Shown piece after piece: positions 1-12,599 of a stretch of DNA of 64,000 nt. The position numbers were made by a program, and so were the translations under genes. This DNA is from Zygnema circumcarinatum. Taxonomy: Eukaryota > Streptophyta > Zygnematophyceae > Zygnematales > Zygnemataceae. The notes beneath the pieces are model-generated. The model did not search any database. It saw only the letters and a program-made list of their open reading frames with translations, and had not been told where the DNA came from. Where the stretch lies: contig CM074809.1 of the NCBI GenBank assembly GCA_037447605.1, positions 2,541,297-2,605,296 on the forward strand, written 5' to 3'. How positions within the stretch are numbered: the first letter of the stretch is position 1; each line of letters starts with the position of its first letter.

Positions 1-3000
1 GCAACTTCGTGCTCAAAGTAACGCTTGATTTCCTCCACACACGCTCCGCCAGCAGTGAACTTCTCCACCAGCTCAAGGTCGTCAATGAACTGGTCCACGT
101 CCTCCACAAGGAGATGCGTAGGCCTGCACGCCAACTGTTGACCACATAGAACAGCGGGACTAAGAGTCATCACGCATTCCGAGTCGATTCATTTTTTTTT
201 TTTTTTTCGCTCCTTTTCGCTCAAGGAGCGACGGTGAATGAAATTTTTAATTATATGAGTTTCTTGCTAACATGGAGAGTCATTTTGACAAATCAAGAAA
301 TGGTCAACAAGCAGAGGGGAGTGTCTAAATGTAAGACGGGTAAAAGTAAGCAGAAGAGTTTTGCCAAACAAGGAACCGTTAGGAACGTAATCTATTGAAC
401 CGAATCAATATTCCTCGAAAGGCACCATTACTTTGGTTAACACGCCTAACCAGGGTGTGTTCCCATGTGCCACTTCCGTGAGCTTACAAGTTCAGAAGGC
501 TTGACAATGAGGTCTCCCAGAAGGTCGGCTAAGGGCGCAGACCGATAATGACTAGGTCCCAAATTTCTGGACGAGGAGTTATCCAAAGGCTACACAAACA
601 CAGCCGAAACACATCACTGCTGTCAGACCTTAACTGTAGCGTGCAATCCGTAGACATATACAAGTGCTACGATGGAGGGGACAACAGCATCCCCATAGCA
701 AATACAAATGGTTGAATTGGTGCTGTGGGAAAGTTCGTCCTTGTTAGTATTCATCAAGATCAAGGCATCTCCAGAAACAACTTCACAATTGGCAAGTATT
801 GTCACGGATGCCCTCAAACCCCTTCTGAAAGGAACATTTCCAAACATCAGGGGTCTGTTCAAGAAAGTCAAAAGTACAGATAAGCAAACATGGAATGTGA
901 AACCTCAATTGCAAGTGGAGAGTTTGTAACTCACAAGCATGCATACATTAGAGACAATGCATTCCAAGTCCTATACTCCCTAAGCCAAGCATTCTTCTCC
1001 TGTTTGTGAGGACGGTGCAACTCCAATCAGGTAGAAGCCCATCAAATCCTTTTCTAGAATGTTTACGATTGGAAGATCCAATTTGAATGCCTTTAATTCT
1101 AGCTTTATACATTAACATTGCACTTACTGGAAATTCTAAGTCATCATAAGAACCAACAGAATGACTGTGTTCCGCTCCATTGGAATGATCGTTCTGACTG
1201 AAAGCATTCAAAACAATCCCTGATTCCGTCAGTGCCAAATGTCCTCGATTGCTGTCCAATTGCGAGGCTCCCTCCGAAGGCATAGAGCCACTGAGCGCAG
1301 AGGCTTTCACTTTTCCCTGCAGGAAATCCGCCCACCCCTCTCCTCAAAACCTCGCTATATTCCGAGAAGCTTGAGGCTGCTCCTCCCTGCCAGCCTTTGC
1401 CTCAAAACTATTGTTCCTGCTCGCACTCCAAGCTGCTCCGGTGAGAAAAAGAGCAACATGACTACCAGAATGCAAAAGCAGCGCTATTTATTAAGAGGTG
1501 GACGATATTAGAAACATGGCTGCAGGCACCTCACCTTCTTGTTTTTTGATTTCTTGGCCTTGCTGCTAGGCAACAGATCCATTGGCTCACTCCTAACAAT
1601 AAGCTGAAGAGGAAGGTCTTCATTAAAGGGCTTCTGAAGCTTCGTGCTCTCTACTGCCTGAACAATTCCAGTACGACGGCGGTTAACGGAGCCTGAAGCC
1701 GCATATGGTTGAAACAAGTCTCATGCCGGTCGTACCTATTGCTCACCTGTCTAAATTCGAGCCTATGTTTGCCATCTTAGAATACTGAAAAGATAAGCAG
1801 ATTTCATTTGTGTATGACTCCAAATATAACGACATCTGCACGCAGTTCTCAGCAAACAGAGAACTTCTAGTGGCAAAAAAACCCCTAACCCCTGATGGCC
1901 ATGTACGAAATGCGTATTCAATATCCTTGATACTGAAAGCTTTCTCAGTCTGAACAGGATTTGTGACCTTACCGAAGTAGTTTCATTCAAAAGGGAGTGT
2001 TTAGGCCATTCAGCATTAGAATTTTTTAGCTTCACTAAATAGCATGAGTGTACGAAACAAGTATCCATAAAGAAGACTATAGAGGATTCAAGCCAACTCA
2101 CTGATTTATAATAGAGAGTTCCTCTGGCAAGCTTTTAAGGAAGCGATGAAGCAGAATCAGAATCAGAATTTAAGTTTGATGGAAGAAACTTACTTGACTA
2201 TAACTCTTAGACACTGAGGCGTGCTCCGTATCCTCCTGTATATGAAGGACACTTCACTGCATCAGTATGATGGCTCCGTAAGCTTTACATTACACTGATT
2301 ATAATGCTTTTCCAGATGTGTCTCAGTTGCCAAAGCAAGAAGCAGCCACCCACTATCCGTATTCAGAAACGATATCCAGCATAGTCCTGGCAGGCCATCC
2401 CCGCAACTGCCATGTCCACTCTCGAAAAAGTAGAGAACCCTTACAAAATCGAGCGTGATTACCTAACTTGTTTGGGCAGCAACAGAAAAGATGCAAAATG
2501 GAAGACGTTGTAATGACAAGGACCCTAGATAACCATTGCAAATGATTCAGTAATTCACACCTGCTCTGTAGCGTTCTTCGTGGACTTGACTGGCTTGGAA
2601 TGTGTTGAATCCCGCATAGAGCGTTTGTTCTGAAGCTCAAAATTCTCAGGTGCCATTCGCTCTGGTACAGATATCGCTGCAGATACTTCTTCTTGTTCTT
2701 GTCGCCTGAGCGTCCGGTTGTCCTTCCCGGTATGCTGCAAAGGTGGAGCTTCGACCAGAGGGGTCCTCTTCTTCAGGTGAACCTTGGTCGAATTTTCATC
2801 TTTAGTACCAATCTTGTGTCGTTTGTCCTACAAAGCAACAAAAATTACTTACAAGAAACTGAGCTCCCCCAGCTTTTCAACACTCGAGGAACACAACAAC
2901 GTCCGGGAGTAGTTTCCCAAAATAAATAAATCCACATATAGAGTGCTCCAAACCAGCATAACCCGCTAGTGACCAATGGCTTGTGGACGCCCACAATTGC

Positions 3001-4871
3001 ACATCGAATGCTGACTCCACACAAGCTTCCCGCCTTCAATCTTTGTTCTACTACATTTATCACATGCAAAATACAATGTCCACATAGTCCACAGCTAAAC
3101 ATGTTTTTCTTAAACTTGGCAATGTAAATGCCAGCAATGGAGACGCTAACCTTTGATGTCTTGAAGGCTCGCATATCCTTTTCCTTGTCTTTTTTTTTCT
3201 CGTCAGCGATAATGTACACTATCTACAAAAATCAAGAAAAAGGCAAGTTGCTGTTAGAAAGAAAAACCTTCAATGAGTATGTCTGGTGTAAACGGAAATA
3301 AAAAGTGTAAATGGAAATAAAAAGAAGGGAGGGAGGGGGAAGGAGGGGGGACGAGGGGGGACGAGGGGGGACGAGGGGGGAAATAGGGCCTAAGACAGAC
3401 AGATGTGACCACTCCAAAAACTGTGTCGATGTTATCCGGCACTGAGATTGACGATGAGTTAATCCACTCCATACCCTCTCAATTTCGTGTACTTCACTTG
3501 AAAACCGGAGACGACCAACATATGATAGAGGGATAACAAAAGTACACATAGACATTAAATGTAATTTTCTGTATTTCAAGTTCCAGGACACAAACAATAA
3601 CCTCCGTGTTGTCTTATAGGAGAGCCAAGGTTGGGAATGGTGCGACCTTCTCTTTCTCTTTGACGTAGGCTCTGTTGATAAACCCCTCACAATCTGTAAA
3701 TCAGCGCCCTTCCTCCAGCCAAACGCCCAACTTAGCTAAAAAAGAAAAAGAATGGCTCCAAAAAAAACTGACAAACTCTACCAAACACGAAAATTGATCA
3801 AATAGCAAACTGGCATAGCAAAAATGTGATCAACTGCAGCTATTGTAACAAATTTTACAGATATTCCCTGGTTGCCCCAAAGTTGTATTGATCAAGTAAA
3901 CCCTGCATAAGTTTTTAATGTGGCCATATGCCGCTTCTACAGTAGTGTTCAAATACCTGCCGAAAAGCCACTCCCTAAAAAAAGATCGACGAGCATCTGA
4001 TGGCATACTACTACAGACACCTCTAGAGCCTGTCATATGCACCTTTGGAATGACCAAGTCACGTGTAGCCAGTCCAAATTCTAACAACCATTTTACATTG
4101 AACCACATATTTGGATGAAAGATACCTGGTGTTATGCAGGCAGCACCATATTTAAAGGCGAAATCGTCCATGGCATTATTCATCTCTACAAAGCACGGGG
4201 CATGGTACATTATGAAGCAGCCCTGCGTGCATGACATCTCATATCTTCTTTGCGATACTGTAAGTTCGTGCGAATTTCCGGGACACCTGTCCGTATCTCT
4301 ACTTCTGCATACACCTATAATATGGTCTACTCGATCGTCCTCGTCCTTCGCTTCAAGAGGAGGCAGTATTCCGGACCTTCTCAACTCATCAAGCTCCTTC
4401 ATTCTCTCTAGCCTTCTCAAATCAGCCAACTCCTTTGCGACCTCGACCACTTGCTCTTCCCTGTTGTTTCTCTGTCTGCCCTGTTGCTTTTTCTTCTTCT
4501 CCTCACGCTTCTTAGCTTCCCTCCTTTCTACAGCCAGACTCCTACAAATTCTATCATTTTTTTGCTGGCCTTCCTCAAGAGCTTGTCCTGCTTTTAATGG
4601 ATACATAGAAATGGCACTATCGTCAAGCTCATCAGAATCCCACTCGGCTAAATTATTCGAATTACGTTCCTCACTCGTGGCTGCTAATTTTTGTCTAGAC
4701 TTCTTAGGCGACCTATTCATTGCATTCCTCCGTAACTGACTTGCTTTTATTTTCCGCTGCCTGTCCCATGCACTAAGCTGAACTCCTCCGATGGTCGGTT
4801 TCAAAATTTTCTCTCTCGAGGTAATGATGTGCGAAGGGACAGGAGATTCCTGCTCCTTGAGAGCTGGCATA

Positions 4872-4918
<47 letters not shown>

Positions 4919-5065
4919 ATCATATTCATCGTCATCGTCACTGTCATCGGCTTCTTCTCCTTCTTCATTTTCGTCTTCCTCTTCTCCTTCTTCCTTTCCA
5001 TCATCTTCCATGTCCGGAAACCTGGCATAACTTACAAAACAACTGAACCGTGTTTGCTCCGCCAT
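1..5065 (-). CDS. TTC3/DZIP3-domain protein with poly-Asp tract, partial at left edge
   Basis: Multi-exon gene running off the left edge. Supported exons, with matching phase: 5065-4126, 3693-3647, 3222-3151, 2827-2561, 2235-2194. Further coding-like exons are 1692-1535 and 1316-1128, and perhaps 131-1; joins between 2194 and 1692 are not settled. The start chosen is the ATG at 5065 (MAEQTRFSC); an in-frame Met lies at 5158. Order: acidic Glu/Asp block ending in about 17 Asp, basic helical region rich in Lys/Arg/Glu, then a Cys/His cluster (GVCRSR..CPGN, MSCTQGCFIMYHAPCF) that continues across the first intron into CITPDCEGFINR. This Cys/His pattern with C-T-P-D-C-x-G-x-I is that of the domain shared by animal TTC3 and DZIP3 E3 ligases. 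Those carry a C-terminal RING; any RING here would lie beyond position 1. Function inferred: possible ubiquitin ligase. Family 0.6, exon detail lower. Confidence 0.6.
3318..3390. repeat. G-rich 12-bp minisatellite in an intron
   Basis: Purine tract with four tandem units close to GGACGAGGGGGG, preceded by GGGAGGGAGGGGGAAGGAGG. It lies in the intron between exons 2 and 3 of the TTC3/DZIP3-like gene; the G-runs sit on the strand opposite to the transcript. Confidence 0.85.
4865..4945. repeat. Coding hexanucleotide microsatellite (TCATCG)n
   Basis: About nine near-perfect copies of TCATCG with small variants. Read on the minus strand it encodes the poly-Asp run of the TTC3/DZIP3-like gene, using GAT and GAC in alternation. 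On the other strand the same DNA is open as poly-Ser or Ile/Val, which explains spurious ORFs there. Confidence 0.9.
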
Positions 5066-6298
5066 GCGATTGCCGGTTGACTCAAATTCTCTCTGTTGCG
5101 TACTGTCTACTTGCATGCGTCTTATGCATGCATACAATTTTCCCCGGGAACGCTGCAAGATGGCAGCCTGACTTTACGACGTCGGGCACCAGCTGGCGGA
5201 GCCACAACCAGTGGGCCCCGGCCCTTTTTGGGCAGGCTCCCTCACCTCCTGCAGGGCCAGGCCGCGGCTTGGAGGGAAGGGGGAAAGAGAGGGCCACGTA
5301 GGCACAATATAGCTGCCACGTATGCAGTGGATACACGTGGCTCCCTGTGATTGGTCTTTCGCATCTGCAACGGATCTCGATGCCAGTACGCCCACACTGG
5401 TAACCGGCCGGTGCCCTTTCGAAGGGCGGTTTGTGCCTCCACGAGGGCAGCGGTCGGTCGGACTCACGACGTGATCGGATGGATGCACATGGACACGACG
5501 AAATGTAGAACCGGAAGGGGAACCGGTCACAAGGAAGCTCCTAGCTTTGCTCTTTTGTGCTTAGGTCCTTATGTGACCAGCTCTTCGTGGTTCCCCATTG
5601 ATTTCACGATGGGGAGGCCATCGAATGTACATGGACAAAACCAGCATGGGGAACCACGAGGGACTGGTCACAATGGACCCAGGGAAACCTACGCCTAGGC
5701 TCAACCTCGCAGCCCTCACAAGTGACCCAGGAGCAAAGGTTTGCTTTGAGCGGCTGGAACGTGGTGTGGCTGGGGGTCACACTGCGAGATGGTATACTCG
5801 TGTTGCTACGGCACGTTCGTGAATGCAGAGTTCTGCTCATACTGCACATGCCAAATTCGGCTCCAGATAGAGGAAGTTTTGCATTTTACACTCGGTTTCA
5901 GGATGGCAACGCTTGACCACTTGGGGCAAGTTCGATGACGTTTATTGCTTCGATGACTTTCTTTTCCAAAAAGTAACACTGAAGGGCCTCAAGCAGATTG
6001 CCACCCCAGGTCGTAATCAGAATCAAATCTGGAGCAATTGCTTTCGCTGGAAGGGCGAACAGGGCCAGCCTGCGATCACTAATCATACAATGATTTTCCA
6101 GTAATATATTTTCAAGTCAAGAATGTGACAAGGACAGCGAGCACTATGCATTGGTGCTGCTTCAAACTGTGCTAATGTCAACAGGTATTGACTCTTACTA
6201 TTAACAAAAAAATTATGCACACCAAACGTGGCCTCAACCTGCACAGTCTCAAAGAATATACTGCTAGTGGTACATAAATACAGGGACCCCTATAGAAT
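5066..6298. other. Intergenic stretch between TTC3-like and DGAT2 genes
   Basis: No ORF here has family resemblance. The stretch holds the upstream region of the TTC3/DZIP3-like gene, a GC-rich segment near 5190-5290, and a foldback repeat of the MITE family at about 5540-5705. The remainder, 5706-6298, is the 3' flank of the DGAT2 gene with nothing recognisable. Confidence 0.6.
5540..5705. mobile_element. Foldback MITE copy 1
   Basis: Imperfect terminal inverted repeat. The left arm 5564-5597 (GGTCC..GTGACCAG..CGTGGTTCCCCA) is mirrored by the right arm 5646-5679 (TGGGGAACCACG..ACTGGTCAC..GGACC). The loop holds ATTTCACGATGGGGAGG and GCCATCGAATGTACATGGAC, the same internal words as the other copies. 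No coding capacity, so a non-autonomous element. Confidence 0.75.
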
Positions 6299-9200
6299 TT
6301 AGAACTTAAATGTTAACTCAACATCTTCGTACCCAAACTGGGCCCTATGAGTGTTATAGAGTACATGGACGGCTTTGAAGTAGTCATCTCTTAAAGCATC
6401 CACCTCCTCCTCTGTTGGATTTGGAGTAGTGAAAGCAGGAGCAATGGGCTCCCCCACCACAAGTGTAACCGCTTTTGCTCGCGGCAACGGCAAAAACCCT
6501 AAGAATCCGAAGGGCAGAAAAGGAACCGGAAAACCAAAACGCTTGTACGTGTACCTCTGCAGTGAAAATGCAGCACAGGTGGGACCATTACCTTATGACA
6601 ATAGAACACAAATAGCAGCATAGCATGCACCTATTTCAAACATAGTTTAAGATCTAGAATCAGAATCAAAAAACCCAGCTCCCTTCCGTCAAAAATGCAA
6701 ACTTTAGCCACCTTCCACCACTAGTCATATGCATACTCCCTAACCTTCTCTTCTTTGAATTGGACAACACAACAAGGTCACAGAGAGACGCTGGCATGCT
6801 CCAAGGGTGTCCTTCACTTTTGCTACATTCTTCTCCAGTGCACACCTGCAGTGCAGGCCAATGTAGGAGATTGTCGAACAGCTTTGATTCTCCAAAACTA
6901 AAAATGGGAACCAACGATGCTCCTGTTCTCATTGCCATGCGAATGAAGCCTTTGTGGCGCGCACAAAGAGTGACTATCCCCTCTTGCTGCTGCATGTGGT
7001 AGGCCAGCTCCGACTGCAAACCCGGCAAACCAATTCCAGCCCGTCAGGACCTTACATGTCAAAAAAGTAGAGGACATCCCGCCTTCGGAGCATACTACTT
7101 GCCTCCATGCATTCAAACTCCCAACATTCCTCTCAATATGCAAAAAAATCACCTAAAAAAGTATTCACTTTTGAAACTGCCCACCTGTCCTCCCGGACAT
7201 AAAATCACCGACTTCTTCTCTGCGAGTGCATTCTCGAAAACATTCTTCGAAACCTCCCTCATACCCGCCCACATATTCAAGTCTCTCAGAAATGGAACCC
7301 GAAAAACAACAGAAGCTGCAAGCCCGACCGGGTGCACTTCTGGAAAGAGGTTTCGCCATGCGGATGTGAGGTGAATCCAGGCGATGAAGGACGGAAAAAG
7401 ACCATGAGGCTGAGCCATTTCACCAAGTGCACACACGTTAGTTCAGTCGTGTCAAATGAGATATAGAAATAAGTCAAGTCAATAGTTATACAATGAAACA
7501 CCGTTATAAGTGAGCCATATACAAATTAGGAATTGAACTCGTCAATATGCGCTAGAATTGACTCAGACTCAGAATTCTGAAGTCGACTGGAACGTAATCT
7601 TATGATTCCAATACTCCCCTGTTGGTAAAAGGAACGTGTGACGGAAGCCGAGTGCCAACAGTAAGAGGAGACAAGTGAAACAAACGCCACATATGATGCA
7701 ACTTGAAACAGTCCGACTTTGCCTTTCACCCATCCGCAGCAGCTAGGGCAGATTCTGCACAAGGAGATGGTACATGTGAGACATACATGAAATCCAAATA
7801 TGTATTTCTTAGAAGGTGGAAGAGGTTGCTCCGACTCCCTCACTATGCGCACTCCTCTGAAGTGCAGCAACGATGCCTCCTCCAGCCATCGAGAGAACCT
7901 GCAATACCATAGCCAGAAATAAGTAAGCAAAGTTCGACTTGATCCGCATTTTTTCAAACACAGCAACCACATTCCTGAAGTGAAAGTCAATAACAGCACC
8001 CGCATTTCCCGCACAATCTGTTCAATGATGCTGCTGTCATGTGGTGATTGACGTCCTATCCGAGTAGTCATTGGTTGCACGGACATGTTGTACGCACATT
8101 CACACGAACCCGAGCAAGATATCCTATGTCTAGCAGAGGCAAACATGTCTGCAGGTGGTCCGAACAGACCACTTACGGGCCTTGCAACGCCCGCCATGTC
8201 CTGCGGCCCGTCCTCTCGGGCCGGCCCTGGAATGTGACTCCGTACGGAATCGCAAAAGCGAAAATTACAGCAATAGCCCAGCTCGTTGGGAGGGTCATAA
8301 ATAAAGAAAGGCAAAGCGAAATACTAAATATGTGATTGCAATAAATTACAGAGAGCAGGGCCAATGACTGTGCCCTTACTCCAATCCACCACAAATAGTC
8401 AGAGAGAGAGGCCTCCGGAAGGTTCCATGGCCCAAAAAGAGCAGTCTGCTTTTGCCGAGAACTCCAATGGGGAGGCTCGACGGTGGCTGAAGGATGGCCC
8501 TTTGCGCACTTGTTATACGTCATTTTTTCCACGGGACTGAGAAGCGGTTGAGGAACAGGGACTTCGCTGATGTCATCAATCGCAAGTGAAGAGGCTATGT
8601 GAGAGTGGTGGTCTCTGTTAGCATCCTGGACCTCACCATGGCCTTTGTCATAGGTAATCAATTGTCTGACGTTTGAGAGAGGATAGTCTAACTCCGTTTG
8701 TGTGGGAGATTCGAAGATATTCGCTGCATCCTCTTGCAATTCCGTTGAATATTCTGAATCTAAAGGGGGCGCAAAGGAAGAGCCCAAACAAGTCTTGGCA
8801 ATCTTTGAGGGGATGTTTGATGAAGAGAATAACCACAGAGAGGCAGCCACCTGGAGGGGAAAAGCAAGAACAACCCCAATCGTGATGAGAATAGAAGACT
8901 CAGCCGAACGTCAGCTGAATACTTTCCAGGGGTCGAGTGAAAAAGGAAGTGTACCCTAATAATGTCCGATAATTTGCAAGGTAATTATGACGAACTCACC
9001 AGTGTCTCCGACAGAAAGCCGCAGACTCCGGCAGCGAGCAGGAGGCCTGGAGGCCAAAACAGTTCCATGTCTGCCCGTTCAGAATCAGAATGGTTCACCC
9101 ACTGATTCCCTCCACGGCCCATACATTCTCTGCGTGCTGCTGCGATGGAGAACATGAGGAGTGGCGCTGCCGACGGAAGTAGTGTGAGGCCAAAAAACGA

Positions 9201-10016
9201 CCACGCCAACGCCTGCGTGAGAACAAACGCCGCGCCTCCATGAAACGGCTGCCAAAACCGCCAGCCGCGAGTCCCATGACGCCAATGGCCTCCGACACCA
9301 TGGGTTGTCAGGACTGCACAACATAGGACATCTCCGTTTTGTGGATTGAAGGGTTAAGGGGCATAGAAGGGAGGACTGCAGAATTGAGAAAATGCAGCCG
9401 TGTTCAAATGCATCGATGGAATGCCAGGACAACCAGATTAAAGTAAACACGAGTTTTTATCTTGGTGGAGGGAATAGTCAACATCGGCCAAAAAGTAATG
9501 GGAGATGTGTGCAAGCATCAAACGTGGAATCTGCTATTAGAAAAAGAAAATCCTTGAGAAACCTTTCATGCTGAAGGTAGACGAAAGCGTAGGGGGCACT
9601 CACGATGGAGTAGAAAACTCGCATTTGGAGTACTTTGTTAAAAACAAAATGAAAACGCAGCAGCAGAGGCAGCGCGCAGCTGAAAGAGTTTTCCCGGATT
9701 TTTCAAGATATCAAGTAGCTTGAGATGCCCTCTAGATCTCAATCAATCCAGCAATCTCCATCCTTGCTTCATCGAAATTTGAGTAGGGAGATGAAACAAA
9801 CAGAGGCGGCACGTTACCTGCCAGAAAGAGTATGGAGGCTCCCAGCCCTAGCAGGGGTATCCTATACTTTGCTTGGAACTCAGCGCCTGCAAGCAAACCG
9901 AGTGCCAAGAAACTGAGGACTACGTTCCAGAAGACGAAAAGCGCCCACCAAATGTCATCCTTTTCTTGTGGGGTAACGTTTCCCTTCTTTGCAGACGATG
10001 GCACCTCCACTCCCAT
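6299..10016 (-). CDS. DGAT2-family acyltransferase with extended membrane N-terminus
   Basis: Diacylglycerol/monoacylglycerol acyltransferase 2 family, an ER-membrane enzyme transferring acyl-CoA to glycerol-lipid acceptors. Exons with consistent phase: 10016-9818, 9313-9000, 8850 to about 8350, an unresolved middle part, the exon ending at 7787, then 7409-7185, 7013-6846 and 6556-6299 (stop). The catalytic part is clear: YIFGFH joins across an intron to PHGLF, giving the HPHG active-site block; then VILCPGGQ, RHKGFIRMAMRTGASLVPIFSFGE and the C-terminus ending LTFKF. Ahead of it lie roughly 350 or more residues with hydrophobic segments (WWALFVFWNVVLSFLALGLL, ALAWSFFGLTLLPSA) and a polar Ser/Glu-rich stretch. 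Typical DGAT2 proteins have under about 100 residues before this motif. A DGAT2-like membrane pair (FSISLCLSLFMTLPTSWAI) lies in the 8300-8200 region. The family is certain; the N-terminal exon set is less so. Confidence 0.82.
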
Positions 10017-10795
10017 TTTGACATCAGTTAGAGTTGAGCTGCAGGGACATTGATCAGTTAGAACTTGAGCCGCTCCAGATTCCGGAGACTGAGGTAACCG
10101 CCTTACTGCTCCGCTTTTGGATGTCAATTGAGGCCTCGCGCCCATCCCTCCTCTCCTAATTTTTTTCCCCTATTCCCTCCTTTCAATCCTCCCTCTCTCC
10201 CTCCCTCCCTCCCTCGCTCTCTCTCTCTCTCTCACTCACTTTCCTCCCTCCCATTTCTCTCCCTCTCCCCTCGCCCCTCCCACGCGAGGCGCAAACACTC
10301 GACAAGACGTCTGCAGGGGCAATACAAGACCGTACAGTTCTGTACTACAGTACTGTACAGTAACGCACTCAACGACAATACCGTACAAATGTCGTTTCGT
10401 ACGGTATATTTCCTGTGCTTGAAATGACAACAGACTGATGACGTGGATTAACCATAGGGATCCACGTGTACCATTTCCAGTCCAACACGTCGCGCTTGGA
10501 TTAAACAGAGTGCTGACGTGGAACGAGCTGAAAGCGGCCGGGCGGCAGCGTTTGGCGGGTTGCGGCTGGCGGCCGTTCAGACCGGAGTCACCGGAGTCAC
10601 CGGACAGGGCCGACCGTCCGTACACTCGTGCCGGATTCGTACAACGCTGACGCCGTCATGCCGCCGTATGGTACGGTAACGCTTGCTTGCCGCAGCTCAA
10701 GCACGGGGAGGCGAAGAGCGAGAGAGAGAGAGCGAGAGTGAGAGAGAGAGAGAGCGCGAGAGAGAGAGAGAGCAGAGCAGGAGAGCGGAGGAGCT
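10017..10795. promoter_or_regulatory. Divergent upstream region with CT and GA tracts
   Basis: Separates the DGAT2 start (10016, minus) from the Gly/Pro-rich ORF (10796, plus). It holds a CT-rich tract at 10190-10275, a cluster of GTAC-containing words near 10325-10415 (for example CTACAGTACTGTACAGTA), and a GA tract at 10710-10775 just before the plus-strand ORF. Polypyrimidine/polypurine tracts next to start codons are common in plant 5' UTRs; that role is an inference. Confidence 0.4.
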
Positions 10796-11047
10796 ATGGG
10801 GCAACCGCCGCCGCGTCGCCCGCCGCCTCCGCCCGACCCCTTCCACCACCCGCCACCCCCGGGAGGCGGCTACCATCCGCCCGGCCCTGGAGGGCCTGGA
10901 CATCCCGGCCCTGGAGGGCCTGGACATCCCGGCCCTGGAGGGCCTGGGCATCCCGGCCCTGGAGGCCCGCCGGGCGGTGGATTCGGGCCAGGGGGGGGCG
11001 GCGGGCCACATGGAGGAGGACATGGAGGACCGGGTCCGCACCGCTGA
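10796..11047 (+). CDS. Small Gly/Pro/His-rich protein, uncertain
   Basis: Single-exon ORF of 83 codons: MGQPPPRR, a Pro/His stretch, then GPGGPGHP repeats and a GGGHGGPGPHR end. A 24-bp DNA unit (GGCCCTGGAGGGCCTGGACATCCC) is repeated about three times. The GC-rich repeat leaves other frames open as well, so length alone is weak evidence. In favour: a well-placed ATG after a GA-rich leader and a balanced Pro-rich N-terminus with a Gly-rich C-terminus, as in small plant glycine-rich proteins. Not recognised as a specific family; it may be the first exon of a longer gene. Confidence 0.4.
   Translation: MGQPPPRRPPPPPDPFHHPPPPGGGYHPPGPGGPGHPGPGGPGHPGPGGPGHPGPGGPPGGGFGPGGGGGPHGGGHGGPGPHR
10880..10966 (+). 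repeat. 24-bp minisatellite in Gly/Pro-rich ORF
   Basis: Tandem copies of GGCCCTGGAGGGCCTGGACATCCC; the last copies differ by a single base. It encodes the GPGGPGHP repeat. Confidence 0.85.
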
Positions 11048-12599
11048 TGGCATGCTCGCATGGCGATGATGGCCTCAAGAAGGCGCTTCTTTTCTTGCAG
11101 TACGTGGGGATATTTGAAAACTGCGCAGTGTTTGTGAAGGGGTATTGCAGCGATGGAAGTTCGGCAGCGACATGAGCACTTATTGGGGCGGTTCTTGTAG
11201 TTTGAAAACTGAAAGATGGTGTTGACTAAGATTTTTCTGGAGGTCATTTGTCATTAATTAGGGGCAGATGAGATTTCCGCGTCAGCAGAGTATGTAAGCT
11301 TTGATTGGTGTGCAGTCACGGCAGAGTGCAAAATATGTTCAAACAGTCGCCACCAAGAAAGATACAAGTTTTTATTCCAGACGATGCCTTTCACCATGGA
11401 CTTACACTTGACTGCATCGCTTCTTTCTACTTTCGTTGTCGTCTTGTCAACGTTTGGTGACGAACCTATTGGGAAAATGGTTTCCTATTCTGGTCACAAG
11501 CTGATTACGGGCACTGGTTTTTGCACCTCTATGAAGCATCTTTAACGAAAAAATATATGGGACGCGTTTACAAGATATTCTTTCTTTCCAAAGCCAGGCA
11601 AGAAATTAAATTATGGACCCTGCTCTGATCACGTGGTTTATGCAGCAATGGAAAATGTCTGGAGATGGCAAGTAAATCATCAGGATTGGAAATGGGAGTC
11701 AAGAGTTTGATTCAGCCGACTGTCCAATGCATTCATCTCAGTTTGAAGACTATCGATTATCGGGAAACCACGAACAATCAAATAGTCGACTTCTAATCAA
11801 TCGGTGTAGGGCGAGGGCTAATCAACACAAGCCTCCCAGGAGAGCAGATGATGTAGACCCCCCCCCCAAGCCCTAACGGGTGCCGGAAGGTTTTCAGGCC
11901 TTAAGCACCCACAGGCTGCACAGCGCATCGCTCTCACTTTTCTCACTTCCACAGTCGACAGAGAATCGCTGTGTCTACTTCGAAATCCGAGGCCGATTGG
12001 GCCTCCGGAAGTCGGAAGAGGTCCGTTAAGGATCTAGCGTGAAATACGGAGTTGAAAAATCAAAATTGTAACTTGACCTTCTTGAAACTCGTGATGAATT
12101 TATCTTTTGATGGGCAGGGTACTCAGACATGGACGAAGCACAATGACTTCGTGTTTCTTAAGATTTCAACCAACGCAAGTCGTTCAAGTTGCATTCACAC
12201 AACAGATAGTTGAAGCTTCAAAAGGCTTTACATGGGACAGCATGGCTTCATGGCTCAGATAAAAGGAAGTCATTCATTGAGAAAACGAAGAATTTTTATT
12301 GGAGCATGCATGGCATGAAGGCTTGTACTGCCATGGCGCTGAAGGATGCCATGCATCGCTATTGTTGTCAGTCTACGTATGTTTCACACACGGTAAACGC
12401 CCATTCGCCTTACGAGCATATGCAGTAGGCTCTTGTCCGCCGACCTCTGCTTGAATTAGTGTTTCATCCAGCCAAGAACACAAAGCGTAACCGTTAGGAT
12501 ACCCCACCGTTTCCAGACTCGTCTTGTCCAGAAACGGTGGTCGTACACCCATGGCAGCTATTTACTAACCTGACCCTTCATCAAATTAATTCAAAAGAA
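11048..12599. other. Intergenic stretch, nothing recognised
   Basis: About 1.55 kb between the Gly/Pro-rich ORF and the 3' end of argininosuccinate lyase. Moderate AT content, no ORF with family resemblance and no clear repeat. A C-run occurs near 11860. Confidence 0.5.

Noticed and set aside
10683-11175. Other frames over the Gly/Pro-rich ORF (Ser/Arg-Glu rich and Trp/Arg-rich readings)
   Set aside because: Produced by the GA microsatellite and the 24-bp repeat. Only the frame starting at 10796 has a plausible start and composition, and even that is uncertain.
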